From Chitinivibrionales bacterium (GTDB lineage: Bacteria > Fibrobacterota > Chitinivibrionia > Chitinivibrionales > JANQEN01), in contig JANQEN010000217.1 in the NCBI GenBank assembly GCA_028278335.1, positions 1 to 64,000 on the forward strand: DNA of 64,000 nucleotides. Direction: 5' to 3'. A model generated the notes under the pieces. That model was not told where the DNA came from. It ran no database searches and worked only from the letters and a program-made list of their open reading frames with translations. A program made the translations under genes and the position numbers. Shown here piece by piece: positions 55,355 to 63,836 of this stretch (position 1 is its first letter; each line of letters begins with the position of its first letter).

Positions 55355-56521
55355 TTATTGTGGAAGGATCCATCTTCCCAGATGTTTATAGGTTTTTGCT
55401 TTTTCACCCTTTATTGAAAGTCGCTTCTTGTTCAGATAGGCCTGAACAGTTAACCCCAAGGATAGGGGCATACGATCATTGTGAGGAATGTCTAAGCTCT
55501 CAATTTTTTTTACGGGAATTGGCTCAAAGTAAGCGGTGATAAAATTGACTAGCGCAATATTATTAGTTCCGCCACCAGAAAGCCAAAGACTCTTAGGTTT
55601 TTTTGTTGAGGTCCAGATCTTTTTAAAAAGATTGTTTGCAATCTGCGCGGTAAAAGCCGTAACCGTAGCGAGCGTGTCCTCTGAAGAGAGGCCCTTAAGG
55701 GCCTTGTGCCCTAGGATCTCATTAAGATGGTTCTTGTCTGAGTAGAAATCAGCTTCAACAGAGTTTGATACGTCTGTTATGAGCGCAACAAGCGTATCAG
55801 TGTTGACCTTGCCGGACAGGGTTGATGTACCATCACGATCAAAACCACAGTCCTTTCCGGCCTCCTTTGCTGCATGGTCCAGAAGAGCGGTGCATGGACC
55901 AACAGCTTCATCAACCACCACCTGTTTACCCACTGTGTCAAGAATGGTTAGCCGTGAAACCAATCCTAAATCTAAAAAAACAACAGACTCTTCTGCAATC
56001 TTTTCTGCAATTTTCATAGTGCCATAGAGCACGGAAAAAGGAGCCGTTGCTTTTTCGAGGATGCCTTGGCGAAAAAAATCAGTTAGAACCGGTGCATGTA
56101 GGTTGTTTGCCAATACCTGTAAGTCACCGCAGTCAAGGCTCCACTGCTCATCAGCCTGTTTGTCTTGTAATGTTCCTTTCCAGAGAATATGTTTTTTTAC
56201 AACAATACAGTCAGGTGGCTGCTTCGTCTTGGGTATTGTGTTAAGCAAATTTGAGGCACAGTGGTTATAGTGCATGGTCATTAGATAATCTAACTGAGCA
56301 AAGTCATTGAGATTAAGACTGGGATTTTCCTGTTGGGAACATTGAGAAATGAGGTCACAGATTTTTTGTGGATAGGGAACAAGCTGGTTCCCTATTATGG
56401 TCCAACCAGATTCTTGAGCCTCTATATAGAGACATTGAATACCAGCATGAATATTTGAGGCAACCAGAATAAGGAGTTTGTGTCGTTTCTTTTTAGATAA
56501 TTTTTCTACGGTCATCTTCAT
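55355..56521 (-). CDS. Degenerate AnmK-like (anhydro-N-acetylmuramic acid kinase family) protein
   Basis: 388 residues. The C-terminal half matches AnmK: G-P-C-T-A-L-L-D-H near 208-216, F-D-R-D-G-T-S-T-L-S-G-K-V near 227-239 and S-G-G-G-T-N-N-I-A. But the N-terminal S-G-T-S-x-D-G phosphate loop reads A-S-N-I-H-A-G, and the catalytic Asp in D-F-R-x-x-D reads D148-F-F-R-Q-G153. So the fold is kept but kinase activity on anhydroMurNAc is doubtful. The reading frame is intact and full length, arguing for a retained non-catalytic role rather than decay. Convergent with lpxA. Confidence 0.7.
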   Translation of the reverse strand: MKMTVEKLSKKKRHKLLILVASNIHAGIQCLYIEAQESGWTIIGNQLVPYPQKICDLISQCSQQENPSLNLNDFAQLDYLMTMHYNHCASNLLNTIPKTKQPPDCIVVKKHILWKGTLQDKQADEQWSLDCGDLQVLANNLHAPVLTDFFRQGILEKATAPFSVLYGTMKIAEKIAEESVVFLDLGLVSRLTILDTVGKQVVVDEAVGPCTALLDHAAKEAGKDCGFDRDGTSTLSGKVNTDTLVALITDVSNSVEADFYSDKNHLNEILGHKALKGLSSEDTLATVTAFTAQIANNLFKKIWTSTKKPKSLWLSGGGTNNIALVNFITAYFEPIPVKKIESLDIPHNDRMPLSLGLTVQAYLNKKRLSIKGEKAKTYKHLGRWILPQ

Positions 56522-56710
56522 AACACCAGAGAGTCTGATTGAAAATCAAAATTTATTATTTGCGAAAAGTAAAATATCATTTGCGGTTATGACCCAAATA
56601 AAATAAATTATATAGGGTAGATTAAAAAAGCGGTTCCCCCTATTATCAAAAATCCTCAATAGGGCGAGATTCGCCTATTCTGTAGATACAATATTTAATA
56701 TATAAAAAAC

Positions 56711-56740
56711 TTGACTGAGGTATTTATAATTAAGTATTAT
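56711..56740 (+). promoter_or_regulatory. Sigma-70 promoter for the lipoprotein/LysM pair
   Basis: TTGACT at 56711-56716, 18-base spacer, TATTAT at 56735-56740, about 95 bases before the lipoprotein start. A small hairpin (AATAGG...CCTATT near 56658-56679) lies just upstream. The rest of 56522-56835 is AT-rich with nothing else seen. Confidence 0.6.
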
Positions 56741-56835
56741 ATTATCGATAAAAGCTATAATTATAACTTGTGTAGCATTAAAAGGTTAGATAATTCAAAA
56801 CAAAAGTCTAATACATAAAAGGAGAGGTGATCTAT

Positions 56836-57123
56836 ATGTCTAAGGTGTTTGCGATTTCTCGATATGTGCTAGTCGGCTCTTTTGTTGCAATGTGTTTTAT
56901 GACAGGTTGTACAAAAAGACCATCCGAAGAGCAGTTGACACAGCTTGAAGAGGCGCGTGCTGCAGTTGAAAGCGCTGAAAAAAAGCTGGCAGAATTACGT
57001 GAAGAGCGTATGAATCTTGAAAGTCAATTAAGTCAAAAGCAGGCGATTCTGCAAGAGCATGAAGCAGAACGCGATGACCTTCGTGAAAAGATGGCTGCTC
57101 GCGAAAGTGGTGGAACCGAATAA
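56836..57123 (+). CDS. Small coiled-coil lipoprotein (Lpp-like)
   Basis: 95 residues from ATG 56836 with GGAGAGGTG upstream. The signal ends M-T-G-C, a clear lipobox. The remaining 65 residues form one continuous Glu/Leu/Arg heptad coiled coil, like Braun-type or Pal-accessory lipoproteins, but without the C-terminal lysine used for peptidoglycan linkage. It is followed 41 bases later by a coiled-coil LysM protein, so the two probably act together at the cell wall. Confidence 0.75.
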   Translation: MSKVFAISRYVLVGSFVAMCFMTGCTKRPSEEQLTQLEEARAAVESAEKKLAELREERMNLESQLSQKQAILQEHEAERDDLREKMAARESGGTE

Positions 57124-57164
57124 TTATTGAATTAAACAAAAGAGTTGGAAATAGGAGGTAGGTA

Positions 57165-57914
57165 ATGAAATATATTGGACTTGTACTTTTTAGTGTGTGT
57201 GTACTCTTCTCTTCTGTGCAGGCAGAAGATCCAGTTTGGAGATACCAAATGAATCCAGAAGAATATGACACCATGACTTTAGAGTCGTATGAAGTTATTC
57301 TAGCAGCAACCTTAGCACGTGAAAAAGAGTTGAAAGAGCAGATTGCTCAAGAACAGGCTCAAATTGAAAGCCTGCGTCAACAACTTACAGACATAGACGC
57401 CCAAATTGCTGCAGTAATTCAGGAAAAGTATGATATTCTTGGTATTACTGAACAGGATGTGATCGATGCAGAAAATGAAATTGCTTCGATTCGTCAAGAG
57501 TTGGAGTTGCTTCTTGGCTTGACTCCTGAGGAGTTACTTAAGCGCAAAGCGGATATTGATAGAAATGAAGCACGGATCAATGCGCTCAAGGAGAAACCTG
57601 TTTCCTATCTCTGGCGTATTAGAGACCAAATCATCGAATTGGAAGATCTTTTGGCACGGGTCAAGGCAAATCTTCCTGATAAGTTAGCAGAATATACTGT
57701 TCGCTTAATTCCTGAAAGACGCGACTGCTTATATCGTATTGCGGAATATGATGAAATCTATGGTGACCCAACCCAATGGCCTCAGATTTATCGTGCGAAC
57801 AAGTCACTGATTGACGGTTCCTACGACCGCTATCTGAAGAACGTGGAAGAACCAAAATACTCACGACCACAGGATCTCATTTTTCCAGGTCAGGTTCTGG
57901 ACATTCCTCGTTAA
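57165..57914 (+). CDS. Periplasmic coiled-coil protein with C-terminal LysM domain
   Basis: 249 residues; GGAGG precedes the ATG. Signal peptide to about residue 20 (S-V-Q-A-E-D). Residues about 45-150 are coiled coil (E-Q-A-Q-I-E-S-L-R-Q-Q-L-T-D-I-D-A-Q-I). The C-terminus is a LysM-type peptidoglycan-binding domain: R-D-C-L-Y-R-I-A, D-P-T-Q-W-P-Q-I-Y-R-A-N-K and F-P-G-Q-V-L-D-I-P. It forms an operon with the preceding lipoprotein and ends at a clear terminator; a wall-tethering role is likely. Confidence 0.8.
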   Translation: MKYIGLVLFSVCVLFSSVQAEDPVWRYQMNPEEYDTMTLESYEVILAATLAREKELKEQIAQEQAQIESLRQQLTDIDAQIAAVIQEKYDILGITEQDVIDAENEIASIRQELELLLGLTPEELLKRKADIDRNEARINALKEKPVSYLWRIRDQIIELEDLLARVKANLPDKLAEYTVRLIPERRDCLYRIAEYDEIYGDPTQWPQIYRANKSLIDGSYDRYLKNVEEPKYSRPQDLIFPGQVLDIPR

Positions 57915-57941
57915 GGTATGGTATAATACTATTTTGAGTTG

Positions 57942-58016
57942 ACGCTTAAGGGCAACAATCAAGATACAGGCTTGAATCAGCAATGATTCGAGCCGCTTTT
58001 TTTTAAGCGTTTTTTA
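57942..58016 (+). terminator. Nested Rho-independent terminator
   Basis: Inner hairpin GGCTTGAATCA (57969-57979), GCAA loop, TGATTCGAGCC (57984-57994), then T8. An outer stem ACGCTTAA (57942-57949) pairs with TTAAGCGT (58003-58010), itself followed by T6. Ends the LysM operon. Confidence 0.85.
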
Positions 58017-58090
58017 ACAACATACTGTAGCCTTTTGCTCTATGATACATTATGAGACAAAGGTAAAATTAACAGAAAGAGCATTGTGCC

Positions 58091-58189
58091 ATGGGCATTA
58101 TAAACCAGTTACAATCAGTGCTCATAAAAGATGTCAAACCTTGGCTTTTACAATTTCATATCTCAGGACCAAAGATTTATACTGAATAA
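58091..58189 (+). CDS. Possible 32-residue leader/small protein coupled to pgpH
   Basis: ATG 58091 to TAA 58187-58189; the last A is the first base of the next gene's ATG (TAATG), suggesting translational coupling. AGAAAGAG lies about 9 bases upstream of the start. The product is 32 residues, slightly hydrophobic, with no recognised family. It could be a coupling leader or chance. Confidence 0.35.
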   Translation: MGIINQLQSVLIKDVKPWLLQFHISGPKIYTE

Positions 58190-60507
58190 TGGCTAAAGAG
58201 CAGACAAAAATAGCCATCGTAAAGGATAAGATCAAGGAGACAACCTTTCTTAAAGCCGTTCAAAGGCGGCTGAGAAAGAATCGTTTTCTTCATTTTATAA
58301 CCACACCCTTTGTGGTTCTCTTTTGTACTATCTGTGCTATAGTCCTGTTGTTTCCCTATACGTCAACAGTCCAAACCTTTCATCTCCCCAAGGAGGGAGA
58401 CGTTTCAAAGGAGACGATTATCGCGCCGTTGACCTTTGATATTATGAAAGGCCAGGAGGAGCTCTCAGCTGACAAGGCGGAAGCGGAAAAACAGGTGCTC
58501 TTTGTATTCGATCGGGACATGGAAAAAGAGGGGCAGATAAAGAAAAAACTGACGACCCTTCGTTCAAACATAGCAAAGTTGACCGATGAAAAGACCGCCG
58601 ATACTATTCAATTTACTATACGCTCGCAGCTTAAACGGGAGCTTTCCGACAATACCATTGCGGAGTTTGTCAAGCGCCCCTACCTGCTCGATGATGTGAT
58701 CTTTCAAACGCAGCAGATACTAAAAACCGGTGTGCTCAGTGATTTATTAACTCCCTCTAAAGCAAAACTTGAGGAGCTTCAGCGAAAATACAATAACGAT
58801 TTTAAAAATTATCATATCTATGACAAACCCTATATCATTGTCCGGAAAGATTCGATCGATTCGCCTCTGCCGCATAAAGATCTTCCGGTAAAGGAAGAGG
58901 GACTTGATATTATCATTCATACGTTGAAGGTGGAGCGTATGTTTGACCAGATGGCTCTCAATTCAGTATATGAATTGCTGGATGCTTACCTACTTCCCAA
59001 TATTCGATTCAATGGGCAAGAGACAGAACGGCGACAACAACTTGCACGGATGTCAGTGCTTGCCACCAAGGGAAAGGTACTCAAGAATGCTGAAATCGTT
59101 CGTGAGCATCAAGAAGTAACCAAGGAGATTGTTGAGAAGCTTCGCTCTTTACATAGTACCATCGAATCCAAGGAGCATGGTAAGGAGAAACGGAGAATTC
59201 TGCGAATTAATATTGGTAAAGTACTTTTTACCATTGTGTTGTTAATACTTCTCAGCTTCTATGTCATGCGGTTTTATGGCGAACGACTGCGAAAGACAAA
59301 ACATCTTGTGGCGTTGTCCTCCATACTCATTGTACAGTTATTGATAATTCGCGTTGGTCTCATCCTCATTTATCGCTATTTTGAGGGAGGTACCGAGGTC
59401 AGCCTCTTAATTCCTGAGCTTCTTATTCCTACAGCAATCGCTTCTATCTTAGTGTCAATACTCTTTGGCCTTCGTCTTAGTTTTGTTTTTACCCTTTTTG
59501 TTGCTACCTATTTTAGTATATCTCTCTCCTTTAACCACTCCCTATTCATAGGAACACTGTTAAGCGGATTTATTGCAGGGTATGCAACGCATCGTATTCG
59601 GTATCGATGGGACTTTTTCAAGGCAATGCCCCCCATTATTACGATCTATGCACTTTTTCTTCTTATCTGGAACCTTGTTAGCTATAACTTTTCACTATGG
59701 GCTCTTACTCAAAACATTGGTTTTAGCATTATCAATTGTATTGTTACAGTCCTTCTTTCTATGATGGCTGTGGCACTGTTTGAATACTTCTTTGATATCA
59801 CCACCAATATGACTCTGGTCGAGCTCTCAGATATGAACCATCCTTTACTCAAGCGACTCTCCATTGAAGCAGCTGGAACCTATAACCATAGTGTGTTGGT
59901 AGCCAATCTTGCCGAGTCCGCTGCAGAGCGGGTCAATGCCAATCCTCTACTTGCCCGTATTGCCTCCTATTATCATGATGTGGGCAAACTGGTTAAGCCG
60001 AACTACTTTGTCGAAAATCAAAAACTGGAAAAAAATATTCACGACAAGCTCTCTCCCAATATGAGTGCCCTTATTATTTCTTCCCATGTTAAAGAGGGAC
60101 TTGAGCTTGCTAAAAAGTATAAACTTCCTACGGTTATTTCCGATGCAATTTCTGAGCACCATGGCACGAGCCTGGTCTCCTTTTTCTTTGAGAAGGCTGT
60201 AGAACAGGATCAGCATAATCAGGTAAAGGAGAAAGATTATTGCTATCCCGGACCTCGCCCACAAACGCGGGAAAACGCCATCATCATGCTTGCTGATTCG
60301 GTTGAAGCTGCTTCACGAAGCCTCTCTGCCTCATCACCTAAGATGCTTCGAGCGTTGGTAAAGAAGATAATCCACGATAAATTTGCCTCCTCGCAATTGG
60401 ATGAATGTAATATTACCTTTCATGATCTTGATAAAATTATTGAAGGATTTATGCCGGTGCTACAAGGTATTTTTCATACACGTATTGAATATCCGAACAA
60501 AAAATAG
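58189..60507 (+). CDS. pgpH: 7TM-HD phosphodiesterase, PgpH type
   Basis: 772 residues. A first helix (about 37-60) is followed by an extracytoplasmic 7TMR-HDED domain (about 65-330), seven helices (about 340-540) and a cytoplasmic HD domain with H-N-H-S-V (N-terminal His), Y-H-D-V-G-K and later I-S-S-H-V and S-E-H-H-G-T. All metal ligands are present. PgpH enzymes cut cyclic di-AMP. Followed nine bases later by a HAMP protein. Confidence 0.9.
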   Translation: MAKEQTKIAIVKDKIKETTFLKAVQRRLRKNRFLHFITTPFVVLFCTICAIVLLFPYTSTVQTFHLPKEGDVSKETIIAPLTFDIMKGQEELSADKAEAEKQVLFVFDRDMEKEGQIKKKLTTLRSNIAKLTDEKTADTIQFTIRSQLKRELSDNTIAEFVKRPYLLDDVIFQTQQILKTGVLSDLLTPSKAKLEELQRKYNNDFKNYHIYDKPYIIVRKDSIDSPLPHKDLPVKEEGLDIIIHTLKVERMFDQMALNSVYELLDAYLLPNIRFNGQETERRQQLARMSVLATKGKVLKNAEIVREHQEVTKEIVEKLRSLHSTIESKEHGKEKRRILRINIGKVLFTIVLLILLSFYVMRFYGERLRKTKHLVALSSILIVQLLIIRVGLILIYRYFEGGTEVSLLIPELLIPTAIASILVSILFGLRLSFVFTLFVATYFSISLSFNHSLFIGTLLSGFIAGYATHRIRYRWDFFKAMPPIITIYALFLLIWNLVSYNFSLWALTQNIGFSIINCIVTVLLSMMAVALFEYFFDITTNMTLVELSDMNHPLLKRLSIEAAGTYNHSVLVANLAESAAERVNANPLLARIASYYHDVGKLVKPNYFVENQKLEKNIHDKLSPNMSALIISSHVKEGLELAKKYKLPTVISDAISEHHGTSLVSFFFEKAVEQDQHNQVKEKDYCYPGPRPQTRENAIIMLADSVEAASRSLSASSPKMLRALVKKIIHDKFASSQLDECNITFHDLDKIIEGFMPVLQGIFHTRIEYPNKK

Positions 60508-60515
60508 GAGCTGTT

Positions 60516-61139
60516 ATGACAGTTACTAAGGCTGACACAAAGATGATTAAACGAAAACATGTCTTTATAAATCGCAAACTACAGGGGCGGTATATGGTGA
60601 CCTTCTTAGTCCCCATGCTCATTATGCTTGTGTTTATGCTTTTTACCCTCTATTTTGCTGCTCACAGCATTATTAACACGGCTGCTATTATTGTTAAGGA
60701 GGATGTTCAGAATATCGTAACACTCAACTCTCAGGACCAGGTTGAGCCCTCTGTTGAGTCCTATGAGAAGACCTTCACGGACATCAAAACATATCTTCGT
60801 AATTTTGCAGAGAATAAAAAGTATCGAAGTGCGGTACTCTCGTCACTTCTTTTGGTATTTGGGATTGGCCTCTTTTTAATTATTGTACAATTGGTGTTAC
60901 TGACCATTTTCTTTTCCCATAAGCTGGCGGGTCCACTCTATCGATTTGAGACCGTATGTCATAATATTATCAATGGTAAATATACGGACAAAATTGTTTT
61001 GCGTAAAGGGGATGACATGGTGAATCTGGCAAAGCTTCTCAATGAGGTGATTGAGAAGACCAGAAACCTCTTGAAAAAGTTGGTTGAAACTAAAGATGAG
61101 GAAGAGCGAAAAAGAATAATAGATTCAATTGAAATTTAA
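60516..61139 (+). CDS. Two-helix membrane protein with HAMP domain
   Basis: 207 residues: helix about 30-52, periplasmic loop of about 60, helix about 108-132, then a HAMP-like region (G-P-L-Y-R-F-E-T-V...G-D-D-M-V-N-L-A-K-L-L-N-E-V-I) and a charged C-terminal helix. No methyl-accepting or kinase domain follows, so it would pass a signal to a separate partner. It is in the same operon as pgpH. Confidence 0.75.
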   Translation: MTVTKADTKMIKRKHVFINRKLQGRYMVTFLVPMLIMLVFMLFTLYFAAHSIINTAAIIVKEDVQNIVTLNSQDQVEPSVESYEKTFTDIKTYLRNFAENKKYRSAVLSSLLLVFGIGLFLIIVQLVLLTIFFSHKLAGPLYRFETVCHNIINGKYTDKIVLRKGDDMVNLAKLLNEVIEKTRNLLKKLVETKDEEERKRIIDSIEI

Positions 61140-61141
61140 TA

Positions 61142-61171
61142 TTGACAAAATTGCCTAAAATGAAGTAATTT
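61142..61171 (+). promoter_or_regulatory. Sigma-70 promoter for small membrane protein and tRNAs
   Basis: TTGACA at 61142-61147, 18-base spacer, TAATTT at 61166-61171, 33 bases before the next start codon. It probably drives the membrane-protein gene and both tRNAs. Confidence 0.55.
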
Positions 61172-61203
61172 AACGAGTCTTATTTGAAAGAAATGGCGGT
61201 AAT

Positions 61204-61431
61204 ATGAAAGGACCTTTTTTCTCACAAACTAATTTTCGCTTGCTTGGATTAAGCATAGCCCTCTTAGTAGTGGGATTCATTTTGCTGGGTCAAGGCCCGG
61301 TTCAAAATCATCTGTCCTGGAGTGTGGCACCGGTCCTTTTAGTTGGAGTATACTGTGTGTTGGTTCCAATCACGATACTCTATAAGAAAAAAGAGGACGA
61401 GCCAACCGCAAAGGAAAAAAAGGACACCTAG
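61204..61431 (+). CDS. Small two-helix membrane protein (DUF3098-like)
   Basis: 75 residues: helices about 11-30 and 40-59, then a Lys/Glu tail. Layout (F-x-L-L-G-L-S-I-A-L-L-V-V-G-F then a second helix with V-A-P-V-L-L-V-G) resembles the DUF3098 family of FCB bacteria. The final G of its TAG stop is the first base of tRNA-Val, so the mRNA must be cut to free the tRNA. Confidence 0.65.
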   Translation: MKGPFFSQTNFRLLGLSIALLVVGFILLGQGPVQNHLSWSVAPVLLVGVYCVLVPITILYKKKEDEPTAKEKKDT

Positions 61432-61505
61432 GGCGTTTAGCTCAGCTGGTATAGAGTACCTGCCTTACAAGCAGGTGGTCGTTGGTTCGAATCCAACAAC
61501 GCCCA
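61431..61505 (+). tRNA. tRNA-Val (TAC anticodon)
   Basis: Complete cloverleaf: acceptor GGGCGTT/AACGCCC, anticodon stem CCTGC/GCAGG with loop CTTACAA, T arm GTTGG-TTCGAAT-CCAAC, discriminator A. CCA is not encoded. Confidence 0.95.
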
Positions 61506-61518
61506 TTAAAAGATATGT

Positions 61519-61595
<77 letters not shown>

Positions 61596-61602
61596 CAATC
61601 GC

Positions 61603-61636
61603 AAAGCCAATGTTTATTCAACATTGGCTTTTTTTT
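61603..61636 (+). terminator. Rho-independent terminator of the tRNA unit
   Basis: Perfect 12-bp stem AAAGCCAATGTT/AACATTGGCTTT with a five-base loop, running into a T-run. Confidence 0.9.
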
Positions 61637-61699
61637 ATGCACAACCATATAATTAAAAGTGCAATTTACGTTATCATCATCTTCACAAGAATAGTGCCT

Positions 61700-63598
61700 A
61701 TGGGTTCTCCCATCGTCATAGTCGGACCAATTCCCAAAGCTGATTTGAAGCTGTTTCGATCGATTGCTAAGATGAGTGATATTGCAGTAAAGGTAAAAAA
61801 GAGCGTTGAAGAGTTATCCGGAGATGCTTCATCAATTCCTCTTGCCTACCTATCCTATCTTCCTGATACTGAGCAAGCCCTGGCCGATCTCTTTGCCAGG
61901 CTGCCCTTGGGTGCTAATGAGCACTTTTTAATATATCAAAAGACTGAGCATGATAACTACCCCGCCTATTTCGACACCTTTGCGATTTCTGGCGCCTTTG
62001 AAAGTCCCCTTTCAACACTCGCTGTGCATAATATGTTTAACACAATGCAATTTTACAAAAAAACATCAACTCAATCTAAAAGCATCATTGGCGAGGTTAT
62101 TCGGTACCGAAAGCAGAAACAGCAACTTATTACCATAAGCACAGCCCTCTCACATCACCTTGATTTAGGTTCACTTCTGCTTTTGATTCTTCGAGAGTGT
62201 TGCGATATTGTCAATGCCGATGCTGGTAGCATTTACATACGAGAGCGTCACGGGCCAGGGGGTTCCTTTACTGATAAACTTCGCTTTAAAGTGTCACTCA
62301 ATAATTCCATTGACTTTAAGGCCACAGAAGAGTTTACCATACAGATAGATACCAAGCGGATCGCCTCCTATGTTGCGGCCACTGGCATGCCTCTTAATAT
62401 TCCCGATGTGTATGCCATTGACCCTTCTGCTCCTTATACCTACACCGATGACTTTGACCGGCGCTTTAATTATCATGTGACATCCATGCTGACGGTACCC
62501 TTAAAAAACGTTGAAGGTGCAGTTGTTGGGGTACTGCAGGTAATGAATAAAAAACGGGATGGCGTGGGAAAACTATCAACTCCTGCTATGGCAATAAAGG
62601 AGACTCTCCGCTTTTCCTATTCCGATGAGGAGTTTTTAGAGTCAGTCGGGGCTTTGGCTGCCGTTTCTATTGAACGAGCTCAGCTCCATGAAAACATCGA
62701 AGAGATCTTTGAGGGGTTTTTAGGCTCCTCCATAGCAGCGATTGATGAGCGAGACCGGGTTACCTCTGGTCACTCCCGAAGGGTTATGGGCTATGCCATG
62801 GCTGTGGTTGAGGCAATCAACAAAACTAAAGAGGGTGTGTTTGCCAATCTTCGCTTCTCCCGTGATCGCAAGCGGCAGTTTAAATTCGCTGCAATCCTCC
62901 ATGATATTGGAAAGATCGGCGTCCCCGAAACACTCCTTAACAAGGAGTGTCGTCTTTCACCAGCAGCGCTTGCAACTTTGTTGGCTCGATTCGACACCGC
63001 CCATTTTCAGCTACTCATCGGATCGCCGGTAGAGGAGTCCCATTGGCACAGTCCTGAGGAGGTTGATGAGGATCGGCAATTTGTACTCGCGGTGAATAAG
63101 GCTGGATACCTTAAGGAGGAGGAGTTAGAAAGGCTTTCCCGTTTAAGAAAAAAGGGTCTTACTTCTATTGATGGTACTCCTTCACCGCTTATTACTGATG
63201 ACGAATGGGACGCACTCTCTATAAAGCGGGGCAATCTAACCGATCAGGAGCGAGATATTATCAACTCTCATGCCTCCTCATCCTATAGAATTCTCTCAAA
63301 GATACCCTGGACACCGGAGCTAAAAAAAATCCCCACCATTGCAGCGCATCACCACGAAAAACTTGATGGTAGCGGATATCCCGAGGGATTAAACAATACC
63401 GAGATGTGCTTGGAAGAGAAGATCCTTGCGGTTGTCGATATTTATGATGCAATTGTCGCCCATGATCGGCCCTATAAGCCAGCCATGCCCCATGAAAAGG
63501 CTATTGCCATCCTTCGTGAGGAGGCCGAAGCTGGTCGTTTAGATAGCGATATTGTGGAGTTCTTTGTGGAACAGGGTATTCATGATATTTTTGATTAA
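61700..63598 (+). CDS. GAF and HD-GYP domain cyclic-di-GMP phosphodiesterase
   Basis: 632 residues from ATG 61700; the longer frame from 61610 starts inside the tRNA terminator and is rejected. Residues about 1-130 show no known domain. A GAF domain (about 155-330: N-A-D-A-G-S-I-Y-I-R-E, V-T-S-M-L-T-V-P-L) is a small-molecule sensor. The HD-GYP domain (about 350-632) has H-D-I-G-K-I-G-V-P and A-H-H-H-E-K-L-D-G-S-G-Y-P intact, with an insert of about 90 residues between them. Predicted to cut cyclic di-GMP in response to the GAF ligand. Confidence 0.85.
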   Translation: MGSPIVIVGPIPKADLKLFRSIAKMSDIAVKVKKSVEELSGDASSIPLAYLSYLPDTEQALADLFARLPLGANEHFLIYQKTEHDNYPAYFDTFAISGAFESPLSTLAVHNMFNTMQFYKKTSTQSKSIIGEVIRYRKQKQQLITISTALSHHLDLGSLLLLILRECCDIVNADAGSIYIRERHGPGGSFTDKLRFKVSLNNSIDFKATEEFTIQIDTKRIASYVAATGMPLNIPDVYAIDPSAPYTYTDDFDRRFNYHVTSMLTVPLKNVEGAVVGVLQVMNKKRDGVGKLSTPAMAIKETLRFSYSDEEFLESVGALAAVSIERAQLHENIEEIFEGFLGSSIAAIDERDRVTSGHSRRVMGYAMAVVEAINKTKEGVFANLRFSRDRKRQFKFAAILHDIGKIGVPETLLNKECRLSPAALATLLARFDTAHFQLLIGSPVEESHWHSPEEVDEDRQFVLAVNKAGYLKEEELERLSRLRKKGLTSIDGTPSPLITDDEWDALSIKRGNLTDQERDIINSHASSSYRILSKIPWTPELKKIPTIAAHHHEKLDGSGYPEGLNNTEMCLEEKILAVVDIYDAIVAHDRPYKPAMPHEKAIAILREEAEAGRLDSDIVEFFVEQGIHDIFD

Positions 63599-63662
63599 AT
63601 AGGCACCCAATATTAAAGTAAATCTTTCTAAAGCTGTTAGTTTCAACGTGAACAAGAAGCTA
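63599..63662. other. Convergent gap
   Basis: Short convergent intergenic segment; no terminator hairpin seen. Confidence 0.3.
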
Positions 63663-63836
63663 CTATCGTTGCCTGGATTCGCGGACAGCAGCGATGATAT
63701 CTTTAGTAGTTGCCTTTGTCTTAATACCCTTAACTTCAAGGGGTGATTTTGTTGCCTTTCGTACTGGCGAGATTGAAAAAATCTGCCCATCTTTCCTTTT
63801 TATTCTGACAGAGCCTTCTCGACGGGCTAAATCCAA
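63663..63836 (-). pseudogene. Truncated/frameshifted Phd-YefM-type antitoxin
   Basis: Minus-strand frame of 57 residues from TTG 63836 reads L-D-L-A-R-R-E-G-S-V-R-I-K-R-K-D-G-Q-I-F-like residues, then S-P-L-E-V-K-G-I and an amphipathic end T-T-K-D-I-I-A-A-V-R-E-S-R, matching the C-terminal three quarters of prevent-host-death type antitoxins. The missing N-terminal strand seems present one frame over just upstream (F-S-K-K-I-G-D then TGA), as if one base had been gained. Alternatively TTG is a true start after AGGAG. No toxin gene lies within the window on either side. Confidence 0.55.

Noticed and set aside
61610-61699. Longer N-terminus of the GAF/HD-GYP protein
   Set aside because: The start codon sits inside the tRNA-Asp terminator hairpin and the added residues come from terminator DNA.
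63539-63790. 83-residue minus-strand protein
   Set aside because: It overlaps the antitoxin in another frame and runs into the HD-GYP gene; no family match or start signal.
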